A stretch of DNA of 64,000 nucleotides from G020348385 sp964538085 (GTDB taxonomy: Bacteria > Acidobacteriota > Aminicenantia > Aminicenantales > Aminicenantaceae): NCBI GenBank assembly GCA_964538085.1, contig CAZIDF010000008.1, forward strand, positions 85,053 to 149,052, written 5' to 3'. Of the stretch, positions 8,067 through 17,850 are shown piece by piece. A program made the translations under genes and the position numbers. Numbering within the stretch: the first letter of the stretch is position 1; every line of letters begins with the position of its first letter. A model generated the notes under the pieces. The model was not told the origin of the DNA. It was given only the letters and a program-made list of their open reading frames with translations, and did no database searches.

Positions 8067-11000
8067 TTATTTTTTGCGCCTCACAATAAATATGGTATAC
8101 ATGGCTGGGACCACCACAAGAGTGAGTATGGTGGCAAAGGAAAGCCCGAAGATGATCGTCATGGCAAGAGGATTCCAAAAGGCTGCATTGTCCCCTCCGA
8201 AATAAATTTGAGGGTCGAGACGGGTCAGGAATGTCTGAAAGTTGAAGTTCATCCCGATAGCCAGAGGAACGAGCCCTAGGACAGTAGAAAGGGCAGTGAG
8301 AAGAACCGGCGTGAGACGCGTGGCACCGGCCTGGATAATCGCCTCCATCCTGTCCATCCCCGTTGCGATGCGGTTGTCGATGTAGTCGATGATGATGATA
8401 CCGTTTTTCACCACGACTCCGGCTACAGCGATGATACCCATCCCTGTCATCATGACCGAGATATCGATCCCAAAGACCACAAATCCCAATAATACCCCGA
8501 TGAAACTGAAAAAAAACATCGAAATAATGATGAGAGGTTTAGCTATGGAATTGAACTGGGCCACCAAGATGATAAAAATAAGAGCAAGGGCGATGAACAT
8601 GGCCAGAACCATAAACTGGCCGGTCTCCTGCTGCATATCCTGTTCACCCGTAAACTGGATGGTATAGCCTTCAGGCATGGGGAATTTGGGCAAAACACGG
8701 CCGATGCGGAAGATGATCTCGGTGGCATTGTATCCGGAAAGCACGTTGGATGAGATGGTGATAACCCGCTTGTTGTCGATGCGTTGGATGCCCCCATAGC
8801 TGGTCTGGTACGAAATATTGGCCACGGATGCAAGAGGGACCTTATAAGGCATTGAGTTCGGCTCACGGGAAGGTACGGTGATTTCTTGGCTGAGCAACAC
8901 TCCGAGATCTTCCCTGTATTTTTTGGCCAAACGCAACTGAATGGGATACTCCTCATCGCCCTCTTTGAACTCCGAAATCTCTAGCCCGTAGATGGCGGTT
9001 CGAAGGGCCATTCCGATCTGGGCAGTGCTCATCCCTAATTTATTGGCTTTGTCACGGTCGAGCTCCAATATCAGCTCAGGTTTGTTGACCTCCATGCTTG
9101 ATTTAAGCTTTTCGATCCCTGCAATGTTCAATGACTCGACGAATTCGATGAAACGTTCTGAGATGACCACCAATTCATCTATTTCCTCTCCGGAAATTTC
9201 GATATTGATCGGCATTCCTGTAGGGGGTCCCATAGCTTCCCGGTCGATACGGATTTGTGCACCAGGAATTCCCTTCACATCTGCCCTGAGTTTATCTAGA
9301 TATGTGCGCGTACGTGGTCCGGTTCGGTATTTGTACTCGACAAACGTTATGGTGACCTTAGCCAGTTTGTCCTGTGCAAATCGCTCGAATAAACTGGCTC
9401 CTGCACCGAGTGCCACGTTGGAAACCACTGACTCCACATCCGGATTGTCTCGTCCCAGTACGTCAAAAACTTTATCCTCCACCTGCTTACAGACCTCGTT
9501 TGTAACATCAATGTGAGTCCCTTCGGGCATGGTGATATACACAAGCAGAGAGTTGGGATCGCCGCTTGGGAAAAATACGATTCTGGGTGTTTTGATCCCC
9601 ATCAGAAAAAAGGAAAAAAACAAAAGGAGGACAATGGAAGTGACAACAAGATAGGGCCGCTTTCCCTTGAGAGAAAAGCCCAAGGTCTTCCGGTAAAGAT
9701 CCAAAAATTTCGGTAGCACACAGCACTGGAATTTGTCGATAAAAAAGTAAACCACATACTTGAAAAGATAATAAAGGATCAAACCGAAAATCAGGAGGTT
9801 CGCCAGCACTCGCACGCCGGATACAGTGAAAAACACGATCAAGGCCAAAGCAATACCAGTCAGAATAAGGGCTTTTTTTGATGGGAGCCGGGTGCGCTTT
9901 TTATCGTCTTCAGGGTCTGGTCGTTTCATGAAGGAGACGGCAAATACCGGATTCATGATATAGGCCACTAATATGGAGGCCGCCAGTGTAATGATGATCG
10001 TGATAGGGAGAAATGACATGAATTTGCCGGGGATTCCGGGTGTGAAAATCAAAGGAAAAAAAGGCGCGATCGTGGTCAATGTCCCGGTAAAAACGGCCAA
10101 CGCGATCTCGCCTGCACCTCGTTTGGTAGCATCGATTATGCTCAGGCCTTCCGTCGTCGTGAAATGTCTGTAGATATTTTCTACCACAACGATAGAGTTA
10201 TCCACCACGATCCCCAGCACCATGATGAATGACATCAGCACGACCATGTTCATCGTGAATCCCACCAATGGAATGAAGATAAAAGCGATCAGCATGGAAA
10301 GGGGGATGGAAACGCCTACGAACAGAGCATTGGCTTCGCCCATGAAAAACATCAAGATGAACACGACCACGATGAACCCAAGGATAACGGTGTTGAACAG
10401 GTCATCGACAGAATTTTTGGTTTGGGTGCTGCTGTCTCCAGTAAGGGTCACGATCAGGTTTTTGGGTGCAGTTTTTTGATAATCGGCCACAATAGCTTTG
10501 ATCTTGTCAACAGCGAAGATCAGGTTCTCGCCACTCTTTTTGATGATATTGAGGGTGATAACGTCCTGTCCGTTTAGCCGGGCGTAGCTCTCCCGGTCTT
10601 TGTATCCATCCTTGACCTCAGCGATATCTTTGAGATAGATTCCTTCCTGGAGCATGAGGTTTGCGATCTCATTGACGTTGCTGAATTCCCCCACGACGCG
10701 AAGATTTCGTTTCATCCCGTCGGTATCGATCTGACCGGCCGATATCGTCAGGTTTTCAAAGGACACGGCGTTCTGGATGGTGTTAAAAGAGAGCCCAGCC
10801 GCTTGCATCTTGTAAAGATCCACATTGATCTGGATCTCTCTATCGAGAGCTCCAGCTATATCGGCTCTCGTGATCTCTTCGAGGGCTTCGATTCTATCCT
10901 GGAGTTTTTCGGCGATCTCCTTGAGATTGACCAATCCGAGGTCTCCCGAGAGGTTGATGAACAGGACCGGGATCTCGGACAGATCGATCCGTGAGATCTG

Positions 11001-11396
11001 AGGTTCCTGGAAGAGATCTGTCGGAAGTTCTGGCCGGGCATCATCCACAGCCTGCTTCACATCGAGATAGGCTTGGGTCTCGTCGGCCGAAAGTTCGAAT
11101 TCCACAAAAATGGAGGAATAGTCTTGGATGGAGTTGCTGGAAATCTGTTTAACGCCATCGATTCCTTCCAGCTGTTTTTCGATCGGCCGGGTTATCAGGT
11201 TTTCCACATCTTCAGGAGCCGTTCCCGGATGGATCGTTCCGATCATGAAATAAGGGAATATGATCTCAGGAAACCGTTCTTTAGGAGTGGCATTGTACTG
11301 AATGATACCGAAGACAATGAGCAAAACGGTGAAAATATAGACGGTTGTGCGATTGGCAATCGCCACATTGGAGGGTTTGAATTCTTTGTACTTCAT
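8067..11396 (-). CDS. RND-family efflux permease (HAE-1/AcrB-like)
   Basis: 1109 aa, the size of a single full-length RND permease. TM1 (VYIFTVLLIVFGIIQY) is followed by the porter-domain start GTAPEDVENLITRPIEKQLEGIDGV. The TM4 motif GIVVDNSIVVVEN keeps the first relay Asp, but Asn replaces the second Asp of AcrB. TM10 retains the relay Lys in VVVKNGIIIIDY. The second porter half and the TM7-12 bundle are complete. Its start overlaps the HlyD-family gene by 4 bp (ATGA). With TolC and the periplasmic adaptor it should form a tripartite proton-driven exporter; the substrate cannot be read from sequence. No regulator gene is adjacent. Confidence 0.92.
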   Translation of the reverse strand: MKYKEFKPSNVAIANRTTVYIFTVLLIVFGIIQYNATPKERFPEIIFPYFMIGTIHPGTAPEDVENLITRPIEKQLEGIDGVKQISSNSIQDYSSIFVEFELSADETQAYLDVKQAVDDARPELPTDLFQEPQISRIDLSEIPVLFINLSGDLGLVNLKEIAEKLQDRIEALEEITRADIAGALDREIQINVDLYKMQAAGLSFNTIQNAVSFENLTISAGQIDTDGMKRNLRVVGEFSNVNEIANLMLQEGIYLKDIAEVKDGYKDRESYARLNGQDVITLNIIKKSGENLIFAVDKIKAIVADYQKTAPKNLIVTLTGDSSTQTKNSVDDLFNTVILGFIVVVFILMFFMGEANALFVGVSIPLSMLIAFIFIPLVGFTMNMVVLMSFIMVLGIVVDNSIVVVENIYRHFTTTEGLSIIDATKRGAGEIALAVFTGTLTTIAPFFPLIFTPGIPGKFMSFLPITIIITLAASILVAYIMNPVFAVSFMKRPDPEDDKKRTRLPSKKALILTGIALALIVFFTVSGVRVLANLLIFGLILYYLFKYVVYFFIDKFQCCVLPKFLDLYRKTLGFSLKGKRPYLVVTSIVLLLFFSFFLMGIKTPRIVFFPSGDPNSLLVYITMPEGTHIDVTNEVCKQVEDKVFDVLGRDNPDVESVVSNVALGAGASLFERFAQDKLAKVTITFVEYKYRTGPRTRTYLDKLRADVKGIPGAQIRIDREAMGPPTGMPINIEISGEEIDELVVISERFIEFVESLNIAGIEKLKSSMEVNKPELILELDRDKANKLGMSTAQIGMALRTAIYGLEISEFKEGDEEYPIQLRLAKKYREDLGVLLSQEITVPSREPNSMPYKVPLASVANISYQTSYGGIQRIDNKRVITISSNVLSGYNATEIIFRIGRVLPKFPMPEGYTIQFTGEQDMQQETGQFMVLAMFIALALIFIILVAQFNSIAKPLIIISMFFFSFIGVLLGFVVFGIDISVMMTGMGIIAVAGVVVKNGIIIIDYIDNRIATGMDRMEAIIQAGATRLTPVLLTALSTVLGLVPLAIGMNFNFQTFLTRLDPQIYFGGDNAAFWNPLAMTIIFGLSFATILTLVVVPAMYTIFIVRRKK

Positions 11397-12541
11397 GGCA
11401 TCCTTTCTACCTTTTCCTCTTGGATAGAAACGGTCTGACCATCAGCCAATGTCTGGAATCCAAAGGTGATCACGAATTCTCCTGCGCTAAGGCCTTCCCG
11501 GATCTCGACCCGGTCGGAATAATTTTCGCCCAAGGTCACGGTTTGCCGGCGTGCAATCCATTTGTCGTTCTGTTTCTCTGCAACGAATAAAAAGTTAGCG
11601 GTTCCTGTATCCTGGACGATATTTTGAGGAACGGTAATGGCCTCTGTGTTGGTGTAATCGTTTATGGTCACAACCGACAGCATGTTGGGTTTTAAATCTT
11701 TCTCCTGAGCTGGGATTTGAATTTCGATCTGGAAAGTGCGATTGTTCAGATCGATAACTTGAGACACCGCATCGATTTTCAGTTCCATCTCACGCCCCAC
11801 AACAGGGACCTGTACCTTGACAGGATAGTTTTTCCTGACACTGGAGATGTAGTTTTCAGATAGAGCGACAACGATCTTCAGACGAGATAACTGGACTATG
11901 CGGATGGTACCGCGGCCTGCGGCAGCCATCTCCCCTTCTTTGATCATCACATCATCCACAGTGCCGCTGATCGGCGCATAGATTCTGGTAAGTTTGACCT
12001 GTTCGTTGAGGGTTTCCAGTTTTTTCTCTAGGTTTTCTTTATTATTTTTAGCCTGAAGATATTCAAGTTCGCTGCCGATATTCTTTTTCCACAACCTCTC
12101 TTGTCGCTCGTATATGGTGGTGACCAGTTGAAGAGAATGTTTAACCTCATCGATATTGCTTTCCAAGATAGCTCCGTCCAATTCCGCCAAAAGCTGACCT
12201 TGGTTCACACGGTCTCCTTGTCGGACATGGATTTTTTTCACAACACCGTTAGATTGAGCAGGAATTAAAATGTTGTTATCTGACTCAATAGTGCCCTGTA
12301 CTTGGATATAATGCTGAAAAAGAGAGGGTTGCACTTCGATTCCCCGAACAAACGCTATATCTTCCTTTGGAGATACACTTGTCTCCCCCTCGATCTCATT
12401 TTTGAGTTGTTCTATCTGGGTATCGAGAGCCTCTCGCTGAGCTTCTAGCCGAGCTAGCCGTGCCTGATTGTCCTGGGGAGGGCCACAAGCAGCGATAATC
12501 AGCATGATCAATACCGGAATTATGAATGTTTTTTTGTTCAT
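11393..12541 (-). CDS. RND periplasmic adaptor lipoprotein (HlyD/MFP family)
   Basis: 382 aa from the ATG at 12541, which has AAGGAT 6 nt upstream; longer in-frame starts run into tolC and lack a signal. The N-terminus is a lipoprotein signal (lipobox IAAC, Cys at about 19). A Glu-rich coiled coil follows (ARLARLEAQREALDTQIEQL), then the biotinyl-lipoyl-like half motifs flanking a helical hairpin (VRQGDRVNQGQLLAELD; IYAPISGTVDDVMIKEGE) and a beta-barrel/MP domain. It bridges the inner-membrane pump encoded downstream and the TolC-like protein encoded 4 bp upstream. Confidence 0.93.
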   Translation of the reverse strand: MNKKTFIIPVLIMLIIAACGPPQDNQARLARLEAQREALDTQIEQLKNEIEGETSVSPKEDIAFVRGIEVQPSLFQHYIQVQGTIESDNNILIPAQSNGVVKKIHVRQGDRVNQGQLLAELDGAILESNIDEVKHSLQLVTTIYERQERLWKKNIGSELEYLQAKNNKENLEKKLETLNEQVKLTRIYAPISGTVDDVMIKEGEMAAAGRGTIRIVQLSRLKIVVALSENYISSVRKNYPVKVQVPVVGREMELKIDAVSQVIDLNNRTFQIEIQIPAQEKDLKPNMLSVVTINDYTNTEAITVPQNIVQDTGTANFLFVAEKQNDKWIARRQTVTLGENYSDRVEIREGLSAGEFVITFGFQTLADGQTVSIQEEKVERMP

Positions 12542-12545
12542 GTTT

Positions 12546-13943
12546 TTATCCTTCTGTCGAAACTTTATAGTCGTTGCGAAGTCTGTCCAGCTTGTTTTTT
12601 GCATCCAATAGTTCGGACATGGCCTGAATATAGCTGGACTGAGCAGCAAGGAATCGGTCATTGGCCTGAGTTAGGTCTGTGCTGGATGCCAACCCTTCCT
12701 GATACTTGATCAGTGTTTTTTCGTATACCTTTTGGGAAAGTTCCATATTCTCTTTTACATTGATATAATTTTCGTAAGCAGAAGAGAGGGCATTTTTAGC
12801 TCTGGCCTCTTCAAGAAGAAGACCTTGAGAGACTTGGAGCTTTGTCTGACGGGCCTGATCCAATGCAATAGAGGCCTGATTCACTCGAGCTTTTTGCACA
12901 CCGCTTTTGAAAAGCGGGATGTTGAGGTTCACTCCGACGATTTGCGAGCGGTACCATCGTTCATCGAAATCTAAAAAATTGAATCGGTCGCGTTGAGCAG
13001 CCCATGATAAAGAATAAAAGGCACTGATGGTCGGCCAGTACTGGGCTTTTTCATTCTTGAGATTCATCTCTGCCAGCTTTTCTTGTGTTTGGATCAGACG
13101 ATAATCGATGTTCTCTTCCAAGTCGAGACTTCCTTCCAATGCATTTTGTACATCTTGCTCCGAGATGATCTCTTCTAAGCTTTCCGTGAGCTCTATCTCT
13201 TCGCTGAGGTCGATCCCCATCTGGAATTTCAGCAATTGATATGCCGTTTCCGTTTGCTTCTCGAGGTTCTGGAGACCATTTTTAAGCGCTGTCACCGAGA
13301 TCTGGATGACATCGGCATCTGTTTCCTCGACAAAACCCTCATTATAAAGTTCACGAATCTCGTACAATGTCTTTTCCAGATTTTGCAGGTTTCCCTGGAA
13401 GATTCTTTGGCTCTCCTGAGAGACAAGGATCAGGTAATACGTTTGGGACACTGTTTCCATCACATCTAACTGGGTTCTTTCCAAACCTTCGGTGGCCAAA
13501 CGTTTGTAGATCCGGGAAGTCGCCAGACCGACAAAGTAACTTCCGTTGAACACAAGCTGTTGGATTTGCAGATTGAGATTGGCATTGTGTTGCGTGCCGA
13601 ACTGAATCTCGATCTTGTCATTAGGATCATTGAAAAAATCTGGAATAAGTACAGTGGGCAGCTCGATGTTGTTGTTGTAAGCAAGCGAGGTGGAGATCTG
13701 AGGCAATCCTGCCCCGATGGTTTCTCTTATCCTTCTCTCGGTCACAGCCACATTCATCTCGGACTTGATCGACTCATAGTTGTGCTGGATGGCATAAGTT
13801 TGAGCCTCCTGCAGGCTGAAGGTTTTGAGACTTTTTTCAGCAGATGCATTAGGCTTGATCAGAACCATCAGCATCAATCCCATACATACTATCTTTGTAA
13901 GATTCCGACTGAGATGGCTTTGATTAATAGTTTGAACCGACAT
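12546..13943 (-). CDS. TolC-family outer membrane efflux protein
   Basis: 465 aa. A signal peptide ends near NASA. The mature protein begins FSLQEAQTYAIQHNY, the standard TolC opening. The two long helical hairpin repeats are evident (ETVSQTYYLILVSQESQRIF; ENYINVKENMELSQKVYEKTLIKYQEGLASSTDL), the second with the YQEG..S..DL family motif. It is the first gene of a three-gene efflux operon (tolC-like, adaptor, permease) with gaps of 4 and -4 bp, so all three are expressed together. Confidence 0.93.
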   Translation of the reverse strand: MSVQTINQSHLSRNLTKIVCMGLMLMVLIKPNASAEKSLKTFSLQEAQTYAIQHNYESIKSEMNVAVTERRIRETIGAGLPQISTSLAYNNNIELPTVLIPDFFNDPNDKIEIQFGTQHNANLNLQIQQLVFNGSYFVGLATSRIYKRLATEGLERTQLDVMETVSQTYYLILVSQESQRIFQGNLQNLEKTLYEIRELYNEGFVEETDADVIQISVTALKNGLQNLEKQTETAYQLLKFQMGIDLSEEIELTESLEEIISEQDVQNALEGSLDLEENIDYRLIQTQEKLAEMNLKNEKAQYWPTISAFYSLSWAAQRDRFNFLDFDERWYRSQIVGVNLNIPLFKSGVQKARVNQASIALDQARQTKLQVSQGLLLEEARAKNALSSAYENYINVKENMELSQKVYEKTLIKYQEGLASSTDLTQANDRFLAAQSSYIQAMSELLDAKNKLDRLRNDYKVSTEG

Positions 13944-14149
13944 GATTCATCCTTTATTCTGATATAAATTTCCTTTTAGATATTTAAAAGGATGAGGAAA
14001 AAGATCGTAGGTTTATCTAAAAAGCATCGACCCTAAAATTCTTTCTTATTTTCCTCTTCTAAGTTGTTAAATACGTATTTTAGCATAATTGGTTCACTAT
14101 GTATCGGGTTTTTCTCCTTATCTGGAAAAAATAGGTTCACTGGCAGTCC

Positions 14150-14242
<93 letters not shown>

Positions 14243-14291
14243 ACCGGAGGATTCCGGTCCTCATTGTAACACTTTTACAACCGGAGTCAAC

Positions 14292-14381
14292 TGGCGGAGG
14301 GAGAGGGATTCGAACCCCCGTCACGATTGCTCGTAAAGCGGTTTTCAAGACCGCCGCCTTCAACCACTCGGCCATCCCTCC
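14292..14381 (-). tRNA. tRNA-Ser (UGA)
   Basis: A 90-nt class II tRNA with encoded CCA. The acceptor GGAGGGA pairs with TCCCTCC; the anticodon loop is TCTTGAAAA (TGA) between GCGG/CCGC arms, with a long variable arm and GGTTCGAATCC T-loop. Its first base is 1 nt after the serS stop codon, so it must be excised from the serS transcript or from its 3' end. Confidence 0.97.
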
Positions 14382-14382
14382 G

Positions 14383-15654
14383 CTATAGTATTCTTTCCAA
14401 TCCGTCCATGTAAGGCCGCAAGACTTCCGGGACAAGGACAGAGCCATCTTCCTGTTGGTAACATTCCAGGATGGCGCTCACAGTCCTTCCCAGAGCCACT
14501 CCAGATCCATTCAGGGTGTGCACGAGCTCAGGTTTGTCTTTTGTTCCCCTTCGAAAGCGGATGTTGGCACGCCTTGCCTGAAAATCTTCGCAATTGGTGC
14601 ACGAAGAAATTTCCACAAACTTGTTTCGATGGGGCATCCAAAGCTCCAAGTCATAGGTTTTCGCCCCTGCAAAACCCATATCCCCTGTGCACAACACGAC
14701 CGTACGAAAGTGGAGACCGAGTCTTTTCAACACGTCCTCGGCATCTTCGGTCAGCTTCTCCAGCTCCTGATAGGATTTTTCAGGAAATACAAAACTTGCC
14801 AGCTCTACCTTGTTGAACTGATGCTGCCGGATCAAGCCGCGTATATCTTTGCCGTAGGAGCCAGCCTCGCTGCGGAAACAGGGAGTGTAAGCCACAAATC
14901 TTTGGGGCAATGATTCACCGTCCAGGATTTCTCCTCGGTAAAGGTTGGTCAAAGGGACTTCGGCTGTAGGGATCAGGTACCACGGATGTCCTTCCAGCTT
15001 GAAAAGATCCTCTTCGAATTTGGGGAGATTTCCAGTTCCGATCAGGCTCTCTTCATTGGCGATGAATGGGGGGATAACTTCCTTGTATCCCTTTTCTTTG
15101 GTGTGGATATCGAGCATAAAGTTGATCAATGCTCTCTCGAGCCGGGCTCCTTGCCCTAAGTACACGGCAAACCGCGAACCCGCCAACTTGGCTGCCCGAT
15201 CAAAATCCATTATCCCCAAATCCGTGCCAATCTTCCAATGGGGCTTGGGATCGAATGAAAACACCGGTTTTTTGCCAAACCGCCTCACTTCCAAATTACT
15301 CTCTGAATCTAATCCCTCTGGAACGGATTCATCGGGAATATTCGGTATATCCAATAGGATCTTTTTCAGTTCCTCGTCAATTTTTTTATACGTGCCTTCC
15401 AAATCTTTGATCTCATCAGACACTTTTTTCATCTCTTTGATCAGAGAATTCGGATCATCCCCTTCAGCTTTCATTTTCCCGATTAGTTTCGAGGACTTGT
15501 TCAATTCGAAACGCAATGTCTCGATCTGGTGCAAAAGAGTTTTTTTCTCTTTTGTTAGTTTTAAAAACCCATCTAGATCGAGGTTTATTCCCCGCAAGGC
15601 CATTTTTTTTACGACAAGGCCTGGATTTTCCTCGACAAATTTCACGTCCAGCAT
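14383..15654 (-). CDS. serS: Seryl-tRNA synthetase
   Basis: 423 aa, normal length. MLDVKFVEENPGLVV opens the N-terminal tRNA-binding domain, whose long antiparallel coiled coil spans about residues 30-105. The class II core has motif 2 (TPCFRSEAGSYGKDIRGLIRQHQF) and motif 3 (LNGSGVALGRTVSAILE). SerRS charges all serine isoacceptors through their long variable arm. The stop codon TAG lies 1 nt before tRNA-Ser(UGA), followed by tRNA-Ser(GCU): enzyme and two of its substrates form one unit. No Shine-Dalgarno precedes the ATG (CTTTCCC only) and the promoter geometry predicts a leaderless message. Confidence 0.97.
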   Translation of the reverse strand: MLDVKFVEENPGLVVKKMALRGINLDLDGFLKLTKEKKTLLHQIETLRFELNKSSKLIGKMKAEGDDPNSLIKEMKKVSDEIKDLEGTYKKIDEELKKILLDIPNIPDESVPEGLDSESNLEVRRFGKKPVFSFDPKPHWKIGTDLGIMDFDRAAKLAGSRFAVYLGQGARLERALINFMLDIHTKEKGYKEVIPPFIANEESLIGTGNLPKFEEDLFKLEGHPWYLIPTAEVPLTNLYRGEILDGESLPQRFVAYTPCFRSEAGSYGKDIRGLIRQHQFNKVELASFVFPEKSYQELEKLTEDAEDVLKRLGLHFRTVVLCTGDMGFAGAKTYDLELWMPHRNKFVEISSCTNCEDFQARRANIRFRRGTKDKPELVHTLNGSGVALGRTVSAILECYQQEDGSVLVPEVLRPYMDGLERIL

Positions 15655-15690
15655 GGGAAAGATTATAGCACATGTATAGATGTTTTTAAA
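15655..15690 (-). promoter_or_regulatory. Putative leaderless promoter of serS
   Basis: On the minus strand TTTAAA (15690-15685) and a perfect TATAAT (15667-15662) are 17 nt apart, with an extended -10 TG one base upstream. Only seven bases (CTTTCCC) separate the -10 box from the A of the serS ATG, so transcription would begin at or within a base or two of the start codon. Seen in sequence; activity is inferred. Confidence 0.65.
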
Positions 15691-15978
15691 AATCTCTTCA
15701 CTCCCGTAAAGATTTTTAACGCCTTTTCCTCATCAACATTCTCGGCCCTGCGGAACTGCGCTTTCCTATGTGAATCCCAACTCAACGATCCATGTTTTCC
15801 TCAACATCTCCCAATGCCTATTCCAGTGCTCAAACAGTCCTCGGGTCCGACTTTGTCGGATTCCCTCGAATACTGAATCGAAAAGGCTAAATCTTTAATA
15901 TCGTTCAGTAGATTAATAAAAACATCACTAGAGTTTGCAGATATGACAGTTGACTAGAGGCGGGGGAATAAAATATAG
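15655..15978. other. Divergent spacer between serS and cobO
   Basis: Besides the serS promoter this spacer has two inverted repeats: TCCGAC/GTCGGA with a 3-nt loop at 15847-15861, extendable to nearby CGGG/CCCTCG, and TACTGAA (15871-15877) with TTCAGTA (15904-15910). Their role upstream of cobO is unknown. I saw no cobalamin-riboswitch core and no small gene. Confidence 0.5.
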
Positions 15979-15987
15979 TTGAAGAAG

Positions 15988-16536
15988 ATGGAAGATCGAG
16001 ATCAGGGCGATAAATTCAAGGGCTACATCCAGGTCTATACCGGCAATGGCAAGGGAAAAACTACGGCGGCTTTAGGTCTCGCTTTACGGGCGGCCGGTCA
16101 CGGCTTCAAGACATATTTCGGACAGTTTCTCAAAGGACAAGATTATGGGGAGCTGTCTGCCATCCAAAAACTCTCACCTCTTATAACCATCGAGCAATTC
16201 GGCCGCAAGGGCTTCATTCATGTGACGGAAAATCCCGATAAAGAGGATGTAAACAGAGCCCAAAGAGGTCTGCGAAAATGCAAACAGATGATGACGTCTC
16301 AGAAGTACCGCATTATCGTGCTGGATGAGATAAACGTAGCCGTTCATTTCAATCTTTTTTCGGAAAAAGAGATCCACGACTTTCTGGATAAAAAACCGGA
16401 AGGCACAGAAGTGATACTGACAGGACGGTACGCTCCCGAATCTTTTATCGAACGAGCGGACCTGGTTACCGAAATGAAGGAGATCAAACACTACTACAAA
16501 AAAGGGACTCAGGCCCGTCTCGGGATCGAAAAATAA
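15988..16536 (+). CDS. cobO: Cob(I)yrinic acid a,c-diamide adenosyltransferase
   Basis: About 182 aa. It transfers adenosyl from ATP to cob(I)alamin or corrinoid precursors. The CobO/BtuR family is clear: N-terminal KGYIQVYTGNGKGKTTAALG with the P-loop, GQFLKG, VLDEINVA, and the C-terminal VTEMKEIKHYYKKGTQARLGIEK. The start is uncertain: ATG at 15988 or an in-frame TTG at 15979; neither has a strong ribosome-binding site. No other cobalamin-synthesis genes are nearby, so it probably serves salvage. It is first in a plus-strand run with a zincin and a DapA-family gene. Confidence 0.93.
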   Translation: MEDRDQGDKFKGYIQVYTGNGKGKTTAALGLALRAAGHGFKTYFGQFLKGQDYGELSAIQKLSPLITIEQFGRKGFIHVTENPDKEDVNRAQRGLRKCKQMMTSQKYRIIVLDEINVAVHFNLFSEKEIHDFLDKKPEGTEVILTGRYAPESFIERADLVTEMKEIKHYYKKGTQARLGIEK

Positions 16537-16550
16537 GCTCCCCTACATCG

Positions 16551-16934
16551 ATGGTAAAAGAAAAATTCGAAAAACTCGTGGAAGAAGCATTGTTAGATCT
16601 CCCAAAAGAATTCAAGAAACTCATGGACAATGTGGTCGTGATGGTGGAAGAGGAGGCTCCTCAAGAGGTTTACAGACAAACAGGAGTCCATCCTTTCAGC
16701 AGGATATTGGGCACCTACCACGGGGTTCCATACCCTCACAGGGGGCCATATTATGGGAACATTCTTCCAGATAGAATCACCATCTATCAAAATCCGATCG
16801 AAGAGATCTGCTCCACCGAGGAAGAAATCAAAGAGCAAGTTAAGAAAACTGTCCTGCATGAGATCTGGCACTATTTTGGACGAACGGACGAAGAAATTGT
16901 TGAGTTGGAGAAGAAAACTCTCATGAAAAAATAA
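16551..16934 (+). CDS. Zincin-like metallopeptidase family protein
   Basis: 127 aa. The C-terminal VLHEIWHYFGRTDEEI gives the HExxH zinc motif with Gly and the downstream Asp/Glu of the small bacterial zincin-like family (DUF1025 type). The central ILGTYHGVPYPHRGPYYGNILPDRITIYQNPI is typical of that family, in which an extended loop precedes the active site. No signal peptide, so cytoplasmic. The substrate is not known for the family. It starts 14 bp after cobO and ends 15 bp before the DapA-family gene. Confidence 0.85.
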   Translation: MVKEKFEKLVEEALLDLPKEFKKLMDNVVVMVEEEAPQEVYRQTGVHPFSRILGTYHGVPYPHRGPYYGNILPDRITIYQNPIEEICSTEEEIKEQVKKTVLHEIWHYFGRTDEEIVELEKKTLMKK

Positions 16935-16949
16935 ATAGGAGAAAAATTG

Positions 16950-17840
16950 ATGGCGGAGAAACTTCAGGGCGTTTATGCGGCGCTGACCACACCTTTTGAA
17001 AAAGACAAAATCTCGACACACCATTTTCGGGATAACATAAAAAAATACAACAAATTTGGACTGGCCGGTTATGTCATCGGCGGAAGCAGCGGAGAGGCGG
17101 CCTATCTAACAGACGAAGAATGCGAAATTTTAGTTAAAGAAGCTCTCGAATCCCGTGACCCAGAAAAAAAAATCATCGTGGGAACAGCAAGGGAATCCAC
17201 CGATTCCACCATCGCCTTCACCAAACGTCTGGTTGATCTTGGAATCCATGCGGCCTTGATCCGCACACCCAGCTACTTTAAATCAGCGATGACAGGAGAG
17301 GCTTTGAAAAAACATTATTATGCCATCGCCGATGAGGTCCAGATCCCGGTGATCCCCTACCATATCCCCCAGGTAACGGGATTATCCATCGACCCGAAGC
17401 TTGTCATCGAACTTTCCGAACACCCCAACATCATCGGTATGAAGGACAGTTCTGGAAATCTACCCTTTTTGGGAGAGGTCATTCTAGACCTTCCCCCCGA
17501 TTTCAGTTATTTATGGGGGGCAGGCAGTGTGTTTCTCTTTGGCCTCTGCTTGGGAGCCTCTGGAGGAATCCTCAGGCTTGCCGATATCATCCCTGAACTG
17601 TGTGTGAGAGTGTATAACGATTTTCTGGACGGTGAATGGGAGAGGGCAACCAAGCTTCAGCGGGACATCATTCCTTTGAACAATGCCATCATCCAGAGGT
17701 ACGGTATCGCTGGAACAAAATATGCGATGGAATTTTTGGGTCTTTATGGTGGGCCTCCGAGAAATCCGATCCTTCCCCTCGATACAAAAGGCCAAATCGA
17801 GATCGAAAAGATCTTGAAAAGATTGGATTTGATTCAATAA
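16950..17840 (+). CDS. Dihydrodipicolinate synthase / N-acetylneuraminate lyase family protein
   Basis: 296 aa, a full (beta/alpha)8 class I aldolase. Family marks: ALTTPF at the N-terminus, GGSSGEAAYLTDEE, the proton-relay Tyr in IPYHIPQVTG, and the Schiff-base Lys in IIGMKDSSGN. The start ATG 16950 has AGGAG 7-8 nt upstream; a TTG one codon earlier is less likely. The YHIPQ in place of YNxP and divergence around the substrate loop leave open whether it is DapA or another pyruvate- or 2-oxoacid-dependent lyase, so no gene symbol is given. Confidence 0.88.
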   Translation: MAEKLQGVYAALTTPFEKDKISTHHFRDNIKKYNKFGLAGYVIGGSSGEAAYLTDEECEILVKEALESRDPEKKIIVGTARESTDSTIAFTKRLVDLGIHAALIRTPSYFKSAMTGEALKKHYYAIADEVQIPVIPYHIPQVTGLSIDPKLVIELSEHPNIIGMKDSSGNLPFLGEVILDLPPDFSYLWGAGSVFLFGLCLGASGGILRLADIIPELCVRVYNDFLDGEWERATKLQRDIIPLNNAIIQRYGIAGTKYAMEFLGLYGGPPRNPILPLDTKGQIEIEKILKRLDLIQ

Positions 17841-17850
17841 AGAAAAAAAA

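Noticed and set aside
12542..12661. Longer N-terminus for the HlyD-family adaptor
   Set aside because: It overlaps the tolC-like gene and hides a clear lipoprotein signal beginning at 12541.
15655..15978. Cobalamin riboswitch upstream of cobO
   Set aside because: No B12-box-like core or multi-stem pattern was seen; only two short inverted repeats.
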